DNA of 64,000 bases from Sphingobacterium wenxiniae (GTDB lineage: Bacteria > Bacteroidota > Bacteroidia > Sphingobacteriales > Sphingobacteriaceae): contig NZ_FOZZ01000002.1 of the NCBI RefSeq assembly GCF_900116225.1, forward strand, positions 463,487-527,486, written 5' to 3'. Below the pieces are notes generated by a model. It saw only the letters and a list, made by a program, of their open reading frames with translations. It ran no database searches and had not been told where the DNA came from. Below, piece after piece: positions 36,279 through 44,525 of this stretch (position 1 is its first letter; each line of letters starts with the position of its first letter). Position numbers and translations under genes: made by a program.

Positions 36279-36295
36279 TATTTTGGTTTTTCAAA
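36264..36295 (-). promoter_or_regulatory. Promoter of the RES/Xre module
   Basis: On the minus strand TTTG (36295-36292), 20 bases, then TAAATTTG (36271-36264). This matches the Bacteroidota consensus. The -7 box is within the operator arm, consistent with autorepression. Confidence 0.65.
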
Positions 36296-36370
36296 TGAAA
36301 TCTATTTTTCCTCCCAAAAAATACTCTCCATTGCTATATTGGCTTTTTCGGGGCTGCATACAAACACTCA

Positions 36371-37870
36371 TCAATTTACCCTATTTTTATAAATTCCTGT
36401 AGGCGGTTCCTCATTGAGGTCTATTAAATAACCGTTGACAACAGCATAGCGTAGCGTTTCCCCATTGCCCACAAAGAAATTACTGGTACCGCTGATGGTA
36501 ATCTGTGGTGTAGCTATAAAGCTCTGCTGCGTAAAAGCAACGATAGGTAGATCATGTAACCGTTCCGGTCCTTTGTTGCTTTGAACCCTCACCGCAATGT
36601 AACCTTGGCGGAGCAGATCCCAAATCTGTTTTCTATCCAATTGTTCTACCGATTCAAAGGTTTTTTCATAGGTTTTGCCCTGGATAAACCGTAAGCCTTC
36701 TGCATCGACATCATCGTAACCGTAAGAATCTTCCAAATCGCCAATATCCTCTATCCTACCTCGCACAAAATAATCGTTGCCCACAGTGATTTCTCCTCTA
36801 CGCAAAGCAATATCCGTCTTTAACGGTATGTCGGCCGTTCCAATTTCTATATTTCGGATAACCACATCGTGCATCTGCGACGCATTGAATGGAATCTCAT
36901 CGTATCCTTTAGCATCATATTTTCTATAAGAATCTTGAGCAATTTCTATCAAAGCATTTAATATGATGGCAAAATTCAGTTTTCGGATTTCCTGCTTCTC
37001 AGGATCGCCTTTCAACCCTCCAGATTCAATTAACACTGTACTGGCACCCCAACTTTGAAAATTATCACCAAAACCTCTCGGGCTGTAGGTATCATCGTAT
37101 TTGGCAACCGCATCCGGAATATATTGCTGCAAAAGATTATTAATGCCCACAATAATCTGCATCGCTCCCTTACGCACCTCGTTAACCTCACGCCCTTCAT
37201 TGTAGGCTGGTGCTAAAAGCGAAATCGTAACAGGATTTTTCGTTCCGGGTACATTATAATAGATATTCTGATCGTGCAGATTAAAACCATAAGACGGTTT
37301 GATGGATTGTCCTAATTTTCGCAAAAGCCCGCCTTCTACGGTCTGTCCTTTGCGAGCGTCCCGGTTCAGGTCGATATACTGTGCATTACGACGTGCATAA
37401 CGCTCTGCTCCATCGGGATTCAACATCGGGATGAAGTGTAGCGTCAATTTATCCTGTAGCAAAGTACGCACCTCATCAAATCCATCATCTTTACTTTCCA
37501 AAAAATTGAACAGGTCAAATAACGCCATTGTTGCCGTAGGTTCATCGCCATGCATCTGTGACCAGAGCATCACTACTTTATCACCTTTACCATATTGCAA
37601 TTTATAAATCGATCTATTTTCAGCAGACTTTCCGACTTCTTCAACCGACAAAGTACCTCTTTCCCGATGTGACTGCACAAGAGAATCTACATCCTGGTGT
37701 TTAAAGCGTCGATGAAACAAAGCTGTTTCCTTATAAGTAGTATGTAATGTATTATATTGACTGCTATCTAAAGTCATTGCATCCGAATAATCTTGTTGTT
37801 GCTGTGACAAACCCTGACAGGATTGTAAAACCGTGAATAAAATCAAAAAGTAGAATGTATGCTTCATCAT
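36371..37870 (-). CDS. M14 family metallocarboxypeptidase lipoprotein
   Basis: A 499-residue lipoprotein (lipobox VLQSC). The M14 zinc site is MHGDEPTATMA (HxxE) with the third ligand in FNLHDQN, and the catalytic Glu region is VLIESGGLKGDP. The enzyme removes C-terminal or stem-peptide residues outside the inner membrane; the substrate is not deducible. It starts 1 base after the S66 gene stop and is the last gene of a three-gene operon that also contains a muropeptide LD-carboxypeptidase, which suggests peptide or muropeptide processing (inference). Confidence 0.87.
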   Translation of the reverse strand: MMKHTFYFLILFTVLQSCQGLSQQQQDYSDAMTLDSSQYNTLHTTYKETALFHRRFKHQDVDSLVQSHRERGTLSVEEVGKSAENRSIYKLQYGKGDKVVMLWSQMHGDEPTATMALFDLFNFLESKDDGFDEVRTLLQDKLTLHFIPMLNPDGAERYARRNAQYIDLNRDARKGQTVEGGLLRKLGQSIKPSYGFNLHDQNIYYNVPGTKNPVTISLLAPAYNEGREVNEVRKGAMQIIVGINNLLQQYIPDAVAKYDDTYSPRGFGDNFQSWGASTVLIESGGLKGDPEKQEIRKLNFAIILNALIEIAQDSYRKYDAKGYDEIPFNASQMHDVVIRNIEIGTADIPLKTDIALRRGEITVGNDYFVRGRIEDIGDLEDSYGYDDVDAEGLRFIQGKTYEKTFESVEQLDRKQIWDLLRQGYIAVRVQSNKGPERLHDLPIVAFTQQSFIATPQITISGTSNFFVGNGETLRYAVVNGYLIDLNEEPPTGIYKNRVN

Positions 37871-37871
37871 A

Positions 37872-38921
37872 CTACAATAACGCCTGTTCCAGAAGTTCTA
37901 TTGTTCCCTCATCAGCATTCATCCTAACCTGTACGCCTACGGGAAGGATAAACTGATCCCTAATATGGCCTATACGAGCACCCGAAAATGCTGGAATCCC
38001 CAAAGGTTTGATATAGTCCGTAAATAGCTGATGCAAATTAAGGGAGCTATACTCCCCCGGTATGGGGTTACAGTCGGTACAATGACCAAAAACAAAACCT
38101 TTAATTGAGGATAGAATACCTGTGTTTTTTAATTGACAGAACATACGGTCCAAGCGGGACATATTTTCTCCAATTTCTTCTATAAATAAAATAGCGTCTT
38201 TAAAATCAGGTAAATATTCGGAACCACAAAGACCGGTTATTAATGTAAAGTTACCGCCCAACAGGGTGCCTTCGGCAGTTCCTTTATGAATGGTGGTTAT
38301 ACGATTATTATAAGGAATAATGGTATCTGCTGTATCCTCGGGATTAATAAATTTCTGCAATTTGTTATCATAGAATTGTTCTTCAAAAGCTCTCGCCATG
38401 CGATTACTCCATTGGCTATTCCCAACAGCTCCGTGAAAACTAACTAAACCAATCTTTGTATAAAAGGCCATGATCAAGGCTGTAATATCACTGTAGCCAA
38501 GCAAAACTTTGGGATTACTACGAATAAGGTCATAGTCTAATCTATCCAACAATCTTGAAGCGCCGTTTCCTCCTCGCACACACAGCATACCCTTTACTTC
38601 TGGATCAGCGAACATCGCATGTAAGTCTTCAATACGCTCTTCATCTGTTCCCGCTAAATGTCCGTATTGCGTACGAATATACTTCCCTTCTTTCACCTTA
38701 AATCCTAAAGCTTCCAACAACTCCTTACTGTGGGCTATATGGTCTTCATTATGCAAAGGCCCAGCCGGTGTAATCAACCCAATAGTATCTCCTTTCTTTA
38801 GAACCTTGGGTTTAAGTAAAGGCTTTGACAGTTGCTTGGTATCGAACGACGCAAATGCTCCACTTGTAGAAAGTGCAGCCATGCTTAAGCCAAACATTTT
38901 TAAGAAGCTACGTTTGTCCAT
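37872..38921 (-). CDS. S66 LD-carboxypeptidase
   Basis: A 349-residue protein with an N-terminal signal-like segment (RSFLKMFGLSMAALSTSGAF). S66 motifs follow: KKGDTIGLITPAGPLHNEDH, the CVRGGNGASRLLDRLD region, the nucleophile Ser in LLGYSDITAL, FIEEIGENMSRLDRMF, and the late GHIRDQFILPVG with the His. The family cleaves the L,D bond of murein tetrapeptides in recycling. Five bases after the dihydroorotase stop, one base before M14. Confidence 0.9.
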   Translation of the reverse strand: MDKRSFLKMFGLSMAALSTSGAFASFDTKQLSKPLLKPKVLKKGDTIGLITPAGPLHNEDHIAHSKELLEALGFKVKEGKYIRTQYGHLAGTDEERIEDLHAMFADPEVKGMLCVRGGNGASRLLDRLDYDLIRSNPKVLLGYSDITALIMAFYTKIGLVSFHGAVGNSQWSNRMARAFEEQFYDNKLQKFINPEDTADTIIPYNNRITTIHKGTAEGTLLGGNFTLITGLCGSEYLPDFKDAILFIEEIGENMSRLDRMFCQLKNTGILSSIKGFVFGHCTDCNPIPGEYSSLNLHQLFTDYIKPLGIPAFSGARIGHIRDQFILPVGVQVRMNADEGTIELLEQALL

Positions 38922-38926
38922 ATTAC

Positions 38927-40264
38927 TTAACGGTTAAACAAAAGACGATGTCCAGTCCCCACTTCTACAATCTTTCCCTCCGTATAAGCCAGCTGTCCGG
39001 ACACGATAGTGTGGGCAATACTGGAAGAAAAAGTATGCTCTTCAAAAGGTGACCATCCGCATTTGGATAGAATATTCTCCTTCGTTACAGTATAAGGTTT
39101 ATCAAGATCTACCAAAACCAAATCCGCCCAGTACCCTTCCCGTATAAATCCACGACTTTCAATCTGGAATAGGGTCGCTGTATTGTGTGCAGTTTTCAGC
39201 ACCAGCTGTTCCAAAGTAAGCTTACCGCCTTTTACCATATCCAGCAACGCCTGTAAAGCATGTTGTACTAATGGGCCTCCCGAAGGTGCTTGTGCATAAG
39301 GTTTTTGCTTCTCTTCGAGGGTGTGCGGTGCATGGTCTGTGGCAATCACATCGATATATCCGTCTAACACAGCTTTCAGAATACCATCACGATCGGCTTC
39401 TGTCTTCACAGCTGGATTCCACTTGATGAAATTGCCTTTTTCATCATAATCCTTGTCACAGAACCAAAGATGGTGTACACAAGCTTCGGCAGTGATACGT
39501 TTTTGTTCCAAAGGCACATCATTTGCAAAGAGGGCAGTCTCCTTTGCCGTAGATATGTGCAGAATATGCAAGCGGGTATTGTGTTTTTTAGCCAGCTCAA
39601 CTGCTTTAGATGAAGATAGGTAACAAGCTTTTTCTGAACGAATTAAAGGGTGCATAGAAGCTGTTAGGTTTTCTTCGCCATATTTTTCCTTGAAGGCAGC
39701 GAGATTACGTTGCACAGTTGCTTCATCCTCACAATGTACGGCAATTAACGTTGGCGCTTGCGCAAAAATATTTTCTAAAGTCTCCTGATTATCCACTAAC
39801 ATATTCCCGGTAGAGGATCCCATGAATATCTTGATACCGCAGACATCACGAGGATTAGTCTTTAGCACCTCATCCAGATTATCATTAGCAGCTCCCATAA
39901 AAAAGGAATAGTTTGCTAAAGATTTCTCCGATGCAATAGTGTATTTATCCTCCAATAATTGTTGGGTCAACGTATTCGGCACAGTATTGGGCATCTCCAT
40001 AAAGGAAGTGGTCCCTCCTGCTACCGCAGCCCGGCTTTCATGCCAGATATCAGCTTTATACGTCAAACCAGGCTCACGGAAATGCACCTGATCATCAATC
40101 AGTCCCGGCAAAAGATGTAGACCTTCTGCTTGAATAACCTGATCGGCAGGATGATTGATTTCTTCTGCAATCATCTCAATCCGTCCTTGATTGATATAGA
40201 CATCAGCTTTCGTAGTTTTTCCTTCGTTGACGACTTGAGCTGATTTGATAAGAATAGACGACAT
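38927..40264 (-). CDS. pyrC: Dihydroorotase
   Basis: A 445-residue amidohydrolase. The metal motif reads DDQVHFREPG, where the first His of the usual HxH pair is replaced by Gln; I believe this variant is common in Bacteroidota dihydroorotases. Other landmarks are CGIKIFMGSSTGNML (Lys region), LIAVHCEDE, ILHIS and ATDHAPH. It closes carbamoyl aspartate to dihydroorotate in pyrimidine synthesis. First gene of an operon with the S66 and M14 peptidases; linkage of pyrimidine and muropeptide genes is odd. The symbol is by function; class I members are also called pyrC in this phylum. Confidence 0.9.
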   Translation of the reverse strand: MSSILIKSAQVVNEGKTTKADVYINQGRIEMIAEEINHPADQVIQAEGLHLLPGLIDDQVHFREPGLTYKADIWHESRAAVAGGTTSFMEMPNTVPNTLTQQLLEDKYTIASEKSLANYSFFMGAANDNLDEVLKTNPRDVCGIKIFMGSSTGNMLVDNQETLENIFAQAPTLIAVHCEDEATVQRNLAAFKEKYGEENLTASMHPLIRSEKACYLSSSKAVELAKKHNTRLHILHISTAKETALFANDVPLEQKRITAEACVHHLWFCDKDYDEKGNFIKWNPAVKTEADRDGILKAVLDGYIDVIATDHAPHTLEEKQKPYAQAPSGGPLVQHALQALLDMVKGGKLTLEQLVLKTAHNTATLFQIESRGFIREGYWADLVLVDLDKPYTVTKENILSKCGWSPFEEHTFSSSIAHTIVSGQLAYTEGKIVEVGTGHRLLFNR

Positions 40265-40312
40265 ATACTATTGATTAATGTTGATATAGGTCAAAGATAA
40301 TAGAAAAACTTT

Positions 40313-40345
40313 AAACCTATAAGGTTTCCAAAACCTTATAGGTTT
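40313..40345. repeat. 15-bp-arm palindrome, AAACCTATAAGG type
   Basis: Perfect arms AAACCTATAAGGTTT and AAACCTTATAGGTTT with loop CCA. The same arms recur at 43868-43950 with a 53-base spacer. Confidence 0.88.
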
Positions 40346-40362
40346 CACCGCAAAAACAAAGA

Positions 40363-40394
40363 AAAAGCCCACAATCGGCAGATTGCGGGCTTTT
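40363..40394 (-). terminator. Rho-independent terminator after nuoD
   Basis: Stem AAAAGCCCACAATC / GATTGCGGGCTTTT with one mismatch and loop GGCA, followed on the minus strand by a T-rich run. It ends the pdxH-nuoC-nuoD transcript 73 bases after the nuoD stop. Confidence 0.78.
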
Positions 40395-40466
40395 AATTAA
40401 CCAATTATAAACTTAAATTATGAGAGTATAAATTTACCACTTTCCTATTGGATTACAAAAAATGTT

Positions 40467-41669
40467 TTATCGGTCCACTTCACCGAGTACAATATCGATA
40501 GATCCTAAGATCGCTATCAGGTCTGCTATAAGCTGTCCACGGCCAAGTTCCGGCAACACAGATAAGTTATTAAAACTTGGGCCTCTGGCTTTTACACGTC
40601 TGGGAATATCCGTACGTTCTTGCGTGACGAAATGAAACCCAAGTTCTCCTTTCGGGTTTTCTGCCCGAATGTAATATTCTTGCGACTTTAAATTCACCTT
40701 CTTCGGCACCAAGGCACGTGGGTCAAAATCCGGTGTTCTTTGAAAGTCTTTCGTAAGCCTATCCAAACATTGTTCAATGATTTTCACCGATTCCTTCACC
40801 TCGTCTACACGAACCTTATATCGATCCCAGCAATCTCCCAAAACACCCATTTCGCCTTTTCCTACAGGAATTTCAAAATCAATCTCCGGATAGACAGAAT
40901 AGGCATCTACTCTACGTAAATCCCATTTTATGCCCGATGCGCGCAACATGGGGCCGCTGCACCCGTAGTTGATAGCCACATCTGCAGGTAATGCACCTAT
41001 ATTCGCCGTACGGGAAATAAAAATCTGATTATTAGAAAGCAAATCATCCAGCTCCACCAATTTAGGCTTAAAATATTCCACAAACTCTTTGCAACGATCC
41101 TCAAACCCTACCGGAAGATCATAAAACAGTCCACCAATCCAGATATAATTGTATAACATCCGTGATCCTGAAGCCCATTCCAACATGTTCATGATATGCT
41201 CACGATCACGAAAACACCACATAAAAGGTGTAAAAGCTCCAATATCGATGCCATAGGTACCAATGGCAATTAGGTGCGAAGCAATACGGTTCAGCTCACA
41301 AACCAATACACGGATGTACTCTATTCGCTTAGGAATGGCTTTATCTATACCCAGCATTCGCTCCACGCCCATTACGAAAGCATGACTATTGTTCATGGAG
41401 GCCAAGTAGTCCAACCGATCGGTAAATGGAATGGTCTTCGTGTAATTCATGGATTCCGCATGCTTGTCGAAACAACGGTGCAGGTACCCTAAATGCGGAA
41501 TAATATCCTTCACCACTTCTCCATCGGTAATCAATTCCAAACGCAAAACCCCATGCGTGGAAGGATGCTGTGGCCCTACATTGATGACCATTTCCTGGGA
41601 AGTTACGGAAGCAATTTTCTGATTGTATTTTTCTAAACCTTCGTTATAATTCGGCATCTGTGCAAGCAT
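40467..41669 (-). CDS. nuoD: NADH-quinone oxidoreductase subunit D
   Basis: A 400-residue 49-kDa subunit. [57 protein letters not shown], and the C-terminal [20 protein letters not shown], then [10 protein letters not shown] are diagnostic. It forms the quinone-site arm of complex I. Its ATG shares one base with the nuoC stop (TAATG). A terminator follows instead of nuoE, so in this genome nuoCD is not part of a contiguous nuoA-N operon at this point. Confidence 0.96.
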   Translation of the reverse strand: MLAQMPNYNEGLEKYNQKIASVTSQEMVINVGPQHPSTHGVLRLELITDGEVVKDIIPHLGYLHRCFDKHAESMNYTKTIPFTDRLDYLASMNNSHAFVMGVERMLGIDKAIPKRIEYIRVLVCELNRIASHLIAIGTYGIDIGAFTPFMWCFRDREHIMNMLEWASGSRMLYNYIWIGGLFYDLPVGFEDRCKEFVEYFKPKLVELDDLLSNNQIFISRTANIGALPADVAINYGCSGPMLRASGIKWDLRRVDAYSVYPEIDFEIPVGKGEMGVLGDCWDRYKVRVDEVKESVKIIEQCLDRLTKDFQRTPDFDPRALVPKKVNLKSQEYYIRAENPKGELGFHFVTQERTDIPRRVKARGPSFNNLSVLPELGRGQLIADLIAILGSIDIVLGEVDR

Positions 41670-42157
41670 TATTTAATAGCAATTCCATGATAAGCTTCTG
41701 GGTCTTCATAATCCTTACGTAATGGATAACCTTCCCAATCGTCGGGCAGAAGAATACGCCGCAAATCGGGATGACCAGAAAAATAGATACCCACTAAATC
41801 AAAAGCTTCCCGCTCATGCCAGTCGGCCGTACGCCATATATCCGCTACCGAGGGTACTTCCGGCAATTGATCCAATGCACGTTCATTCTCGATATTCACT
41901 TTTAAGATCAGTTGGGTCTGATAAGGAATCGAAGCTAAATGATATACCACGGAAAAACGGGATTCGGGATAATAATCAACACCGGAAATATTCGACAGAA
42001 AATCAAAATAGAAACCTTCCGTATCCCGCAACAGGAAACAGATGTCCTTCAGATAATCTGGGTTCACGACCAAAATCGGTTGCAGACCTTCTTCTACAGC
42101 AATAGCGGCTTCTTCACCAAACTGATCTATAATTCTTTTTTTCGCTTGTTCTATCAT
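41669..42157 (-). CDS. nuoC: NADH-quinone oxidoreductase subunit C
   Basis: A 162-residue 30-kDa subunit with the signature [20 protein letters not shown] then [18 protein letters not shown]. It starts 3 bases after pdxH and overlaps nuoD. Complex I peripheral arm. No nuoB lies upstream. Confidence 0.95.
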   Translation of the reverse strand: MIEQAKKRIIDQFGEEAAIAVEEGLQPILVVNPDYLKDICFLLRDTEGFYFDFLSNISGVDYYPESRFSVVYHLASIPYQTQLILKVNIENERALDQLPEVPSVADIWRTADWHEREAFDLVGIYFSGHPDLRRILLPDDWEGYPLRKDYEDPEAYHGIAIK

Positions 42158-42160
42158 TGG

Positions 42161-42814
42161 TTAAGGTGCTAAGCGACGTCTTACCCATTGGCTTCCGTCT
42201 TTTAAATATACAATACGGTCATGCAGACGACTACTTCTACCCTGCCAAAATTCTACGCGAACGGGTTTAATAAGATAACCGCCCCAATACACCGGACGAG
42301 GTACAGCATCCGTGTCGGCAAATTGTTGTTCAACGTTGTCCACAAGTCTTTCCAACATTTTTCGGTCTTCCAAAACCTGGCTTTGCGGCGATGCAATCGC
42401 ACCTATTTGGCTGCCTTTAGGCCGTGAAGCAAAATATTCATCGGAATCTTCCGCAGGAAGGCGTTCAACGATACCTTCGATACGCACCTGCCGCTGCAGC
42501 TCTGGCCAAAAGAAAAGTGTAGAAACTTTGTTATTCTGTTCCATCGACTGTCCTTTGCGGCTGTTATAATTGGTAAAGAAGCTAAAACCATCGGGCTTGA
42601 TATCCTTGAGCAATACAATCCGTGAAGAAGGAAATCCCTCTTCACTCCATGTAGATAAAGTCATCGCATTGGGTTCTACCACTTCTGCATGTAAAGCGTC
42701 GGCAAACCATCTCTGAAACTGCGCAACTGGATCCGACAGCACGTCGCCTTCGTCCAGACTGAACTTACTATAATCAGCCCGAATAGATGCTATATCTTTG
42801 TGAATAATAGACAT
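42161..42814 (-). CDS. pdxH: Pyridoxamine 5'-phosphate oxidase
   Basis: The ATG at 42814 gives 217 residues. FMN and substrate motifs are SSRIVLLKDIKPDGFSFFTN, YNSRKGQSMEQN, RQVRIEGIVERLP, and EFWQGRSSRLHDRI, ending WVRRRLAP. It oxidises PNP or PMP to PLP. First gene of a transcript with nuoC and nuoD, an unusual partner set. Confidence 0.95.
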   Translation of the reverse strand: MSIIHKDIASIRADYSKFSLDEGDVLSDPVAQFQRWFADALHAEVVEPNAMTLSTWSEEGFPSSRIVLLKDIKPDGFSFFTNYNSRKGQSMEQNNKVSTLFFWPELQRQVRIEGIVERLPAEDSDEYFASRPKGSQIGAIASPQSQVLEDRKMLERLVDNVEQQFADTDAVPRPVYWGGYLIKPVRVEFWQGRSSRLHDRIVYLKDGSQWVRRRLAP

Positions 42815-42954
42815 GACCAATAACTGTTTATTCTTATCGCAAACTTAATCAAAACGTAACGATTAGCTGGATTAAAATGCAAAAAATTGTAATTGTATGT
42901 AATTTGTTTTATATTGAAAAAGTATTTATCACGAGTACGCAACAGAGGAATCGT

Positions 42955-43521
42955 ATGTTTAATGCACTCAAACCACAAAAAGGAAGTTTATTGCTCTCCG
43001 AACCGTTTATGCTCGACCCAAATTTTGAACGGTCGGTTATCTTATTGTGCGAGCACGATGAAAAAGATGGTACGATGGGCTTCGTCCTAAACCATAAATC
43101 CAATCTTACCCTGGCTGATATTCTGCAAGGCGTGGAAAATGATGCATTCCCCCTATATATTGGCGGCCCTGTACAAGTCGATGCGCTGTATTTCATACAT
43201 CATTGCCCTGATAAAATAGAAAATAGTTACCAGTTGATTGATGATATCTATCTTGGTGGTGACTTTGAACAGGTTATCTTTTTAGTTAATGAGAACCTGA
43301 TAGAACCGCAGGACATCAAATTTTTCATTGGCTATGCGGGCTGGGAACCAGAACAATTAGAAGGTGAAATACAGGAAAACAGCTGGGCTGTACACAACCG
43401 ATTTCCCACGGATATATTGCTTCTTGGCGACGGTGAAGACCTTTGGAAACAAGCCCTTATCAGTATGGGGCCAAAATACGCCCACGTTGCCAACTTCCCC
43501 AAAAGCCCGGATTTGAATTGA
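42955..43521 (+). CDS. YqgE/AlgH family protein
   Basis: The ATG at 42955 has AGAGGA 7 bases upstream and gives 188 residues, the usual length; an upstream in-frame ATG at 42877 would add a non-conserved extension. YqgE motifs are KGSLLLSEPFMLDPNFERSV, GTMGFVLNHKSN, LYIGGPVQVDALYFIH, IGYAGWEPEQLEGEI and WAVHNRF. The molecular function is not established. Divergent from pdxH. Confidence 0.92.
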   Translation: MFNALKPQKGSLLLSEPFMLDPNFERSVILLCEHDEKDGTMGFVLNHKSNLTLADILQGVENDAFPLYIGGPVQVDALYFIHHCPDKIENSYQLIDDIYLGGDFEQVIFLVNENLIEPQDIKFFIGYAGWEPEQLEGEIQENSWAVHNRFPTDILLLGDGEDLWKQALISMGPKYAHVANFPKSPDLN

Positions 43522-43536
43522 AATAGGAAATTATAT

Positions 43537-43593
43537 AGACTTCCGAAGTTTTAAAACGGCGAAGCTCTCCACACAGTTAAACTTCGGAAGTCT
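43537..43593. repeat. 15-bp-arm palindrome with 27-base spacer, AGACTTCC type
   Basis: Arms AGACTTCCGAAGTTT and AAACTTCGGAAGTCT are identical to those at 19183-19215, but the 3-base loop is replaced by 27 bases. It lies just downstream of yqgE, at the start of a 1987-base stretch (43522-45508) without intact genes. Confidence 0.85.
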
Positions 43594-43600
43594 GATACTC

Positions 43601-43693
43601 CGCTCGTACTCGTTTGCAAACGAGCATGAAAAACATGCACATCCCTCGCAGTGCCTTGACTCAGGCGAGGTTACCGCTATGCTCAAACGAGGA
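43601..43693. repeat. Direct repeat, left copy (CTCGTTTGCAAACGAG type)
   Basis: A roughly 93-bp unit opening with the palindrome CTCGTTTGCAAACGAG and containing CCTCGCAGTGCC and CAGGCGAGG. A near-identical copy in the same orientation is at 45051-45143. Its right end supplies the stop codon of the serine hydrolase remnant on the minus strand. Confidence 0.88.
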
Positions 43694-43865
43694 CGGGATA
43701 TTTTTCAATCGAAGGTATAACATATTTCAACAGAACTTCAAAAGGGAGTTTACCCCTCCAATTACCATAATTACTACCCGTAAATACCATTGTTAAGTTA
43801 TATTCTGGAATCGACATCATATACTGCCCTCCATTCCCTACTGATATTATTTTAAAGTTTTCTAT
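43683..43865 (-). pseudogene. Serine hydrolase (beta-lactamase-like) 3' remnant
   Basis: The minus strand reads IENFKIISVGNGGQYMMSIP then EYNLTMVFTGSNYGNW and LPFEVLLKYVIPSI before a stop inside the direct repeat. GNGGQY with a following VVFTG-type strand and a PFEVLLKY end match the C-terminus of class C beta-lactamase-like hydrolases. The N-terminal part with SxxK and YxN is missing. The open frame stops at the palindromic insertion at 43868, beyond which a few more codons can be read. It is dead by truncation. Confidence 0.7.
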
Positions 43866-43964
43866 TTAAACCTATAAGGTTTTTCCAGATACGGAGGTGT
43901 TCGTGAGCCCCCGTTTTTCTCATGGATATATAACCAAACCTTATAGGTTTTTATTTTAAAGTTT
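43847..43964. mobile_element. Palindromic element flanked by a 14-bp direct repeat
   Basis: TTATTTTAAAGTTT occurs perfectly at 43847-43860 and at 43951-43964. Between them lie 90 bases with arms AAACCTATAAGGTTT (43868-43882) and AAACCTTATAGGTTT (43936-43950) around a 53-base centre. The direct repeat looks like a target-site duplication. Joining across it extends the hydrolase reading frame by about eight codons (DYTAAYIA). No transposase is encoded, so it would be non-autonomous. Confidence 0.65.
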
Positions 43965-44048
43965 GTAGCTATGTAAGCAGCTGTATAGTCTATTTAAATT
44001 TACTTTATCATAACTCGTTGTGCATTATGAAACAGAAGGCATCCTAAT

Positions 44049-44180
44049 TGTCATTCTGAGCTTGTCGACTGCGAATCAGGCGTCAGGGCAAAATACGGAC
44101 TTGTGGGACTGATGCAACATTGAAGCGACATGTTTATACTTGACAATTTCAGGCTGTGCTTGTCGAGCCTTTTTCACAAA
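44049..44180. repeat. Dispersed-repeat text with GAGCTTGTCGA motif
   Basis: ATTGTCATTCTGAGCTTGTC near 44049 is paired with GTGCTTGTCGAG and TTGACAATTTCAGG near 44142-44170 in partly inverted arrangement. TCATTCTGAGCTTGTCGA-like text is common between Bacteroidota genes, and a relative occurs near 21808. No coding content. Confidence 0.4.
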
Positions 44181-44252
44181 ACAACGGGATAGGAGATTTG
44201 CCTGGACACATGGGCTATTCCGTCAGAACAGCTAGCCAGTACAATGCAGACG

Positions 44253-44525
44253 CTAGCGTTTACAGCAAAAGCCCTACCTTTTGCGTTCGAGAAGTTAGCG
44301 TGTAGAGCTAAAACGCTAACGTTTTTAATAGAAGCGCTACCTTTTCTGTTGAAAACACTAGGAAATAGGCTTCAAATGCTAACGTTCGCAAAAGAAATAC
44401 TACCTTCTCTGTCCGAAAAGCCAGAGCGTCTGTTTCAAAAGCTACCACGTCGAAGATAAACGCTACCTTTTTTGTCAGACACGCTAGCGTGTCTGACAAA
44501 AAAGGTAGCGTTTGCAACAGAAACT
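44253..44525. repeat. 21-bp tandem repeat array, 13 units
   Basis: Thirteen consecutive units of exactly 21 bp, nearly all starting CTA or a one-base variant (starts at 44253, 44274, 44295, 44316 and so on to 44505). Units tend to alternate between CTAGCGTTT or CTAACGTTT and CTACCTTTT types. Because 21 is a multiple of 3, both strands carry open frames of about 70 codons with heptad-like peptides; I do not regard these as genes. Flanks show no cas genes and units are too short for CRISPR. Confidence 0.85.
44458..44513. repeat. Perfect 56-bp palindrome within the 21-bp array
   Basis: Two 28-bp arms meet without a loop at 44485/44486 (centre GCTAGC). Arms include CGCTACCTTTTTTGTCAG and its complement. 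The palindrome covers more than two array units and marks the point where unit orientation turns. Confidence 0.9.

Noticed and set aside
44244..44517. Open frames of about 70 codons on both strands with heptad-like peptides
   Set aside because: They arise because the 21-bp repeat unit is a multiple of three. No ribosome site, no promoter, and both strands are equally open.
44253..44525. CRISPR array
   Set aside because: Units are 21 bp without conserved repeat plus unique spacer structure, and no cas genes are near.
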